Source: Jaltomata sinuosa
Taxonomy: Eukaryota > Streptophyta > Magnoliopsida > Solanales > Solanaceae
Length of the DNA: 64,000 bases
Assembly (NCBI GenBank): GCA_003996215.1
Contig: QJPP01001819.1
Coordinates: 1-64,000 of the forward strand
Direction of reading: 5' to 3'
In this document: one piece after another, positions 58,301 to 64,000 of the stretch
How the letters are laid out: each line of letters opens with the position of its first letter
How positions within the stretch are numbered: position 1 is the first letter of the stretch
Notes under the pieces: generated by a model
What the model was told of the DNA's origin: nothing
Seen by the model: only the letters and a program-made list of their open reading frames with translations
Databases searched by the model: none
Translations under genes and position numbers: made by a program

Positions 58301-59840
58301 GGGGTGTCCAAACGACCATTAAAAAGGGAGCTTCAGGCTTTGGAATCTAAGTTCATGCAATTGGGTATCTCAGAACAGGGTGGGGTGTTGGCCAGTATTA
58401 AGGTCAAGTCCACCTTCATAGAAGAGATAAAGGCCAAGCAGTTTCAGGATTCGCAGCTGAACAAGCTTAAAAGCAAGGTAACATCCGGAGATTCTGGGAT
58501 GCCACATTGGACGCTGGAGGGGTGATGAATTTCAGAGGAAAGATTTATGTTCCTCGAGTTGATGATATAATTCAGAAGGTATTGACAGAGGCTCACGGTT
58601 TGCAGTATTTGATTTATCCGGGCGTAACCAAGATGTATAGGGATTTGAGGCAACTTTAATAGTGGTCTGGCATGAAAAGGGACATAGCTGATTATGTGTC
58701 TAAGTGTCAGAACTGTCAGCAGGTCAAGTATGAGCACCAAAGGCCTATAGGAATGCTTTAGAGAATGCCCATTCTCGAGTGGAAGTGGGAGAGGATTGCC
58801 ATGGATTTCATGGTGGGTGTTCCTAAGACCTTGGGGAAGTATGATTCTATTTGGGTCATTGTCGACAAGCTGACCAAGTCAGTTCATTTCATTTCGGTCA
58901 GGGTAGATTATAATTCACAGCAGTTGGCTAAGATCTATGTAAAAGAGATTGTGAGACTGTATGGAGTACCACTATCCATCATTTCAGATAGGGGTACTCA
59001 GTTTACCTCTAAGTTCTTGGGTAAGTTACATGAAAAGTTGGGAACTAAACTCACTTTCAGCATAGTATTCCATCCTCAGATAGACGGTCAGTCGGAGAGG
59101 ACAATCTAGGTGTTGGAGGACATGCTGAGAGCATGTGTCATTGACTTTGGGGGTCATTGGGACCAGTTTCTATCATTGTGTGAGTTCTCATACAACAACA
59201 GCTACCACTCCAGTATTGACATGGCGCTATTTAAGGCACTGTATGGGAGGGGTTGTAGATCATTTATAGGGTGGTTTGACACAAGCGATGTGAAGCCTCT
59301 GCGTGTAGACTTGGTAAGGGAAGCACAGGAAAAAGTAAGGGGCATTCAGACCAAGTTGTTGTCAGCCCAGAGACGGCAGAAGGAATACGCGGATTGCAAG
59401 GTAAGAGACATGGATTTTTAGGTTGGTGAGCAAGTATTATTGAAGGTGTCACCAATGAAGGGGGTTATGCATTTTAGCAAGAAGGGCAAGCTCAGCCCTC
59501 GGTTTATCGGCCCATTCGAAGTTCTTAAAATTGTGGGGTCAGTGTCTTACAGGTTAGCACTGCCACTAGTTTATCTTGCGTCCATCCAGTGTTCCATGTA
59601 TCCATGTTGAAGCGATACCATGGGGATAGGGAATATATTATTAAATGGGATGAGGTATTACTAGACAAAGATCTTCAGTATGAAGAGGAACCGATTGCGA
59701 TTCTTGATCGGGATGTCCGAAAGTTGAGGACAAAGGAGATCAAATCTGTGAAAGTCCAATAGAAGCATCGACTGATTGAGGAATCCACTTGGGAAATTGA
59801 GAAGGACATGCGGTACAAGTACCCTCACTTATTTGAGGAT
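58301..59840 (+). pseudogene. Integrase with chromodomain-like tail (element A3)
   Basis: The zinc finger is damaged (IHPG of A1 reads IYPG near 58612; CQNCQ kept near 58708). The catalytic core is complete: MDFMVGVP (about 58801), SIISDRGTQFTSKF (about 58976) and DGQSERTI (about 59083) hold D, D and E. Stops at 58759, 59107 and 59419 replace CAG codons of A1. The C-terminus has the GPY/F-like FIGPFEV (about 59502), MLKRYHGD and RDVRKLRTKE. KVQ, a stop in place of Trp, KHR follows (about 59750), with STWEIEKDM and YPHLFED (about 59790-59840), the chromodomain-like tail. Confidence 0.85.
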
Positions 59841-59927
59841 CTAAGTACTACATATTTTCCCTCTTTTATTTTTGTGTTTTTTGGGTTTGATCATTTGGGG
59901 ATGAACAATGGGTAAATTGGTATCTGT
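59841..59927 (+). other. 3' untranslated region of A3
   Basis: It corresponds to 45890-45980 of A1, including the purine-rich TTTGGGGATGAACAATGGG (59895-59913) and GGTATCTGT before the LTR. Confidence 0.5.
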
Positions 59928-62140
59928 TATAACAATCGGGTTCGTCATTACGGGTAAACTTTTTGTGACAAGTTTCAAGTTAGAAAACTTCCAGGTTTGG
60001 GAGTTGAAAATTTTAGGCTAGGCTACTCTCAGACGATTTCTGAGTGAGGTATGGTCTACGGCAATCTGGGTAAGGATTGGGTAACGAATCTTTTAGTGAG
60101 ATAGCTTTTCCATTATCTAAGATATAAAAGAGTCCAGAGTACTTTTCAGAAATGAATTTGGGTATGTAGAACTCCCAGTATTAAGATTGATGTGAAGGGG
60201 TTATTCCGGAACGTCGAGGAACTAAGATGTGTTGTAAAATGGACCCTTTTAGGAGATATCCTGAGTTTTTATCCATGATAAGCACGGTCACTGTGCGATA
60301 GATGCTACCTCTATAGAAGAATAATTTCCACTATAGTGGAAGTCAAACTTAGTCAGCACTGCCATAGAAGTAGGTTCTGCTATGGCGGCGGCGCTATGGT
60401 GGTGTACGGACCGCATAGCAGACCGAGTCAGGATTTTAATACAGAAACTTCCCCAAAATGTTTAGTTTTTGCTCAACTACATTTTGGAGATGGGCATGGC
60501 AATTTTAGGCAAACTTACTCCGTTTTTCATCATTTTTCATCCCTAAGGTAAGGATTCTACTCCCCTTAACTTGATACTATCTTTCCTATGTCGTAGAATT
60601 GCTAGTTGTGATCTTCGGGGAACGTTTGGATTGACCTAGGAATGGTAGAATCTGGGGGAAAAAGGGATTCTATGGCATAAAAGTTCTTGGGTCTTGTTTA
60701 TTGTTGTTGGGTTATGGTCAATTAGCCTTAATTCTCTAAATGTATCCATAAAGATGATAGCATTAGGTGAATTAATGGTGGGAAAGCCCGGGAAGTGGTG
60801 GAATGATCATAGTTTGACCTGGGATTTGGGATTTTCCATAATCCGGGTATTTTAGGCTAGTAAATTGATTATAGTTATTGTATGTCTGTTTCTAGACCAA
60901 GAACAAGCAAGAACTTCAGAAAATGAGATGGCTCTGGTTCAGTAGAGCTTTTGAATAATTTGAGGTAGGTGATGGTTACTGTTTCCCAATGTGCAATGTG
61001 TGTTCATGTACTAATGCTTAGAATTGTATGTGTTTCCTGTTTAGGGAATGGTTTATGAATGTCTAATTGTCCTGCTATCAGTCTTGTGAAATGAACTAGA
61101 TGTTGTTGCTTGTTGGTTTACAAGTGTATTTTGTTAATTATTTGTTGACTGTTGGATTATGTGACATTTGGTTGGCTCGGGTACCACGCCTGGTATAGGT
61201 TACATGTTGCTTGGATCGGGTACCACGCCTGGTATGGGAATAATATCGGTTGGCTCAGGTACCATGCCTGGTATGGGTTATATATATATCGGTTGGCTCG
61301 GGTACTACGCCTGGTACAGGTTTGATTTATTGCATTAATTGTATTCTTTCGATGATTCCATGAGTTGACCGGGTTGTATTCTTAAATTGTGATTATTGCA
61401 TATGGTCCATGAGAGGTCGGGTAATTGTATTTAAATGTCAGGTTGGTCTTGGTGTAGATCGGGGTTGCATGTTTAACACTTAGGTAGTGATAGAGGGATC
61501 CTTGGTGGATCTGAACTAGGTAGAAGGGATACATGTTATTGTTATTGAGTGTTGTGAATGGTTGTTAATTGGTTTCATGTGGTTAAAGGCTAAGGAAGAG
61601 ACTGGTAGTCTAGTTATACTGTTGGCTTGTTTACATGTTTACTTTGCTTTACTCAGTGTTGGTTTACTGTTCATATTTTATTGATTGGAGCCGGCCGATG
61701 ATCCTACAGTACACAGTGGTTGTGTACTGATTCTGCACTTGCTTTTCTCTTTGTGAGTACAGAAAATCTTCTGGCAGCTGACACGCGACCTCACTTGTAG
61801 TCCCAGCGGTTCCAGATCTCAAGGGTGAGCTACTTCGGTCGAGCTACCTTATTTTCTTCTCTTAGTTGTAGCCGACTTGTTTCGGGCTTAAACTCTGTCT
61901 TGTTTTGGGGTTGCATCCCCGTACTCTAGACTTGGTAGGTGTTTTGGTACAGTGACCTTCAGGTTCTAGGGAGGCTTTTCCGCAGATTTCTAGCATTTAG
62001 TATTTTGAGACGTTGAATGTTAGTTTTATTTATGCAAACTAGTTTTGAGCTACTAGGTTTGTTAAGTGTTGGACTAATATTGGTTCGCTCATCCGGGGGT
62101 TTTGGGTGGGTGTCACTTACGGCGGGTTGCGGTCGTGACA
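59928..62140 (+). repeat. 3' LTR of element A3
   Basis: 2213 bp, starts TATAACAATCGGG (TG mutated to TA) and ends GCGGTCGTGACA. It has four GGTACCACGCCTGGTA-type repeats (61174-61320), where the 5' copy has three, and a decayed palindrome cluster (60290-60420). Confidence 0.88.
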
Positions 62141-63128
62141 CCGACGTTCTATCAATGCTCATGAACTATTTTAAAAGCAAGGTTGTGAGTACTATAAAGA
62201 TCTGGGATTATGAACAAGATTTGACATCTAGATATGTCGCAGGTATGTGAGCACTACGATATATTTTAGGAGTAGTATTTAGCACCGAGCAATGAGGGTT
62301 CTAGATAACTCGATTGCATTACTACATTGCCAGCGTAGGTTATGTATCGTCTGATGGGCTTATGAAAGTTGTTCCACACTATGACATGTATCGTGCCCTA
62401 TGCCTTGGCAAGTGTAGGGCAGCTTTGCCAGCTAGAGTTATATAGTTGGATTCCATATCGCTCACATGGTCTATTGTCGGTTATAAGAAACTCCCATATG
62501 AATGTTTTCAAGTTGTTTAAGTCTTATGATATATTATTTTGAAGTTTTCCCTCTATTTCATGCTTTATACTTAAACTATGATATTTAATTGTGATCCTCT
62601 TAATTATGCATGAACTTAGTTTTAAGCATGTTTTAAGTATGTTTTTACCATGTTATTGCATAAACTCACATAATCAGTACATCTTATAGTACTGACACAT
62701 ATTCTTGCACGGCATCCTTTGATGATGCAGATTCAGGTTTCCACTTTCAGGTTCGTGGCTAGAGTTCGCAGGCCACCCAGTTCAATTTGGTGAGTCCTCA
62801 TTCATTCGAGGACTAGTATGATTCCTATTTTAGTAGGTTTCTTTATTTTAGCACTTAGAGTTAGCTGGGGGTCTTGTCCCAGTAATTCCTTATGTCGTAT
62901 GTAGAGGCTTTTCAGACAAAGACAGTTATTCTGGTTTCTCATTTTAAATTGTGTTTCTTCTAGAAATTTACCTATTATAAAGTTGGTTGCCTATCTTTCT
63001 AATTATGCTTCCACTATGTTTCTTATGTTTGCCTAACTTATGCCATGACGAAGGGTTAACTTGGGGTACTTGTGGTCCCGAGTCTGGGGTACCGTGTTAT
63101 GCTTAGGGGGTAGTCTTGGGGCGTGACA
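62141..63128 (+). repeat. 5' LTR of element B5, piece 3
   Basis: The last 988 bp of the LTR, ending GGGGCGTGACA at 63128, directly before a PBS. It aligns with the reverse complement of about 20950-19981 in B2 (GGAGTAGTATTTAGCACCG, TATATAGTTGGATTCCAT words). Together the three pieces give an LTR of about 2.0 kb. Confidence 0.82.
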
Positions 63129-63132
63129 AACT

Positions 63133-63145
63133 TGGTATCAGAGCA
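63133..63145 (+). other. Primer-binding site of element B5
   Basis: TGGTATCAGAGCA, complementary to the initiator tRNA-Met 3' end, four bases after the LTR (AACT spacer, as at 3759-3762). Confidence 0.88.
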
Positions 63146-63339
63146 TCAAGTTCAAGATTCCTAGGGTTTCTGAAAGCCACATCAAGTAGAGTCTCTTTCA
63201 GGGGTGTGAAGCATGCCATATCTATGAGGGGGAGGCTATGAGATGTTTTAGGGAAAACTTCACTTCTTTCATGATCAATATCATGCAATGGAGTTTGACT
63301 CTATTACTTCTCTAACCTGATCTTTATGTATTTTAGATT

Positions 63340-64000
63340 ATGCCTCCTCGTCATGCCATGCCTCATCGGGCCAGTGCCTGAAATGCTAATCTCCCAATTC
63401 TGGACCACAAGGTCACTAATGTGGAGTTCAGGACCGCTATTCAGATATTAGCTCATGCAATGGCCAACCAAGCCAATCCCCCGCACATGTTCCTGCTAAC
63501 CCTCATGGTGGGGTAGTTGCAGCTAAAGTTCGAGACTTCATTCGCATGAACCCGCCTGAGTTCTTGGGTTCTAAGGTTTGTAAGGATCCACAAAACTTCA
63601 TGGATGAGGTGAAGAAGATTTTGGAGGTGATGCAAGTTTTCAGTGTGGATGGTGTTGAGCTAGCTTCCTATCAACTCAAGGATGTGGATCACATTTGGTA
63701 TACTTAGTGGAAGGATGCTAGGGATAGGGATGTGGTCCCTATGACTTGAGAGTGCTTTGAGAGGGAATTTCTTGATCGGTTCTTACCTAAGGAGTTGAGG
63801 GAGGCTAAGGCCGAAGAGTTCATGAATTTGAGGCAAGGATCTATGTTGGTCCAGGAATATGGATTGAAGTTCACCCAGCTTTCTAGGTATGCTCCATCTA
63901 TGGTGGTCCATTCGAGAGATTAGATGAGTATGTTCATTTATGGAGTGTTGGACCTGGTGAAAAAGAAGTGTCGGTATGCTATGCTTTTGGGTGACATGGA
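63340..64000 (+). pseudogene. Retrotransposon gag (element B5), cut by the window end
   Basis: The ATG at 63340 starts MPPRHAMPHRAS, as in chromovirus gags. There is a TGA at 63379 and a frameshift near 63485. The core then reads AAKVRDFIRMNPPEFLGS (about 63520-63575), QNFMDEVKKILEVM, ELASYQLKDV, CFEREFLDRFLPKELREAKAEEF (in two parts, about 63753-63822), and QEYGLKFTQLSRYAP (about 63855). Stops occur at 63705, 63746 and 63921. This is the capsid domain; the zinc knuckle and pol lie outside the window. It belongs with the B family and is distinct from the A gags. Confidence 0.85.

Larger units (their letters stand above)
48651..62140 (+). mobile_element. Element A3: full-length Tekay-like element, interrupted by C2
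   Basis: 5' LTR 48651-50763, PBS 50768-50780, gag, protease, RT, RNase H, integrase and 3' LTR 59928-62140. The flanks CTGAC (48646-48650) and CCGAC (62141-62145) form a TSD with one substitution. Without the solo LTR C2 it would be about 9.5 kb, like A1, to which it is similar throughout gag-pol. It is the second family-A element inserted in the 5' LTR of B5, in the same orientation as A1 and 467 bp away from it. Numerous stops make all reading frames defective. Confidence 0.9.

Noticed and set aside
38607..62140. An endogenous pararetrovirus (Caulimoviridae) origin for the RT-containing blocks.
   Set aside because: Long terminal repeats, target duplications and an integrase are present and there is no movement-protein motif; these are Ty3/gypsy retrotransposons.

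Overview
The window is repeat-rich plant nuclear DNA, most likely from a Solanaceae genome; the family assignment is an inference from the style of the elements. I find no intact host gene, no tRNA or rRNA gene, and nothing bacterial. Almost all of the 64 kb can be assigned to LTR retrotransposons inserted into one another. The evidence is TG...CA ends, 5-bp target-site duplications (TSDs), tRNA primer-binding sites (PBS), polypurine tracts (PPT) and decayed gag-pol reading frames.

Left half, mostly minus strand. Positions 1-4433 are a non-coding, non-autonomous element: edge of the 3' LTR, PPT, a 3.7-kb internal region without coding, an initiator-tRNA-Met PBS and a truncated 5' LTR. Element G is a Ty3/gypsy chromovirus-like element of the Tekay/Del type. 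Its 5' LTR (19848-28201) is split by element B2 (19981-25432, TSD CTTGT), which has lost everything between its 5' LTR and its integrase. G's gag is split by an Athila-like complex (7042-19468) that keeps gag and protease but has no reverse transcriptase or integrase. The Athila gag is itself split by an approximately 4.9-kb Ogre/Tat-like solo LTR (12779-17687), which carries a 199-bp MITE (15113-15311, TSD TTA). The rest of G (gag, protease, part of RT) runs from 7041 to 4434.

Middle. C1 (28572-31978, TSD CCAAT) is a solo LTR. Next to it lies F (32093-35205), a small element with 317-bp LTRs and no retroviral genes. F carries about 0.7 kb of a plant myosin motor domain, apparently without introns. 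This captured gene fragment is the most unusual object in the window.

Right half, mostly plus strand, four levels of nesting. LTR E (35231-36506) is interrupted by LTR D (36507-38032), which is interrupted by chromovirus B5. The 5' LTR of B5 is cut into three pieces (38033-38606, 48184-48650, 62141-63128) by two full-length elements of one family. These are A1 (38607-48183, TSD CCTTC) and A3 (48651-62140, TSD CTGAC/CCGAC). A3 is interrupted between protease and RT by solo LTR C2 (52938-56915, TSD CATCT/TATCT). The gag of B5 begins at 63340 and runs out of the window.

The coding domains (gag with zinc knuckle, aspartic protease, RT, RNase H, integrase with a chromodomain-like tail) are all broken by stops and frameshifts. 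Many stops are CAG to TAG changes, as expected from deamination of methylated cytosines. None of the elements looks able to move by its own proteins. Boundaries given to the base were read directly from the sequence; family names rest on recognised motifs and not on a database search.
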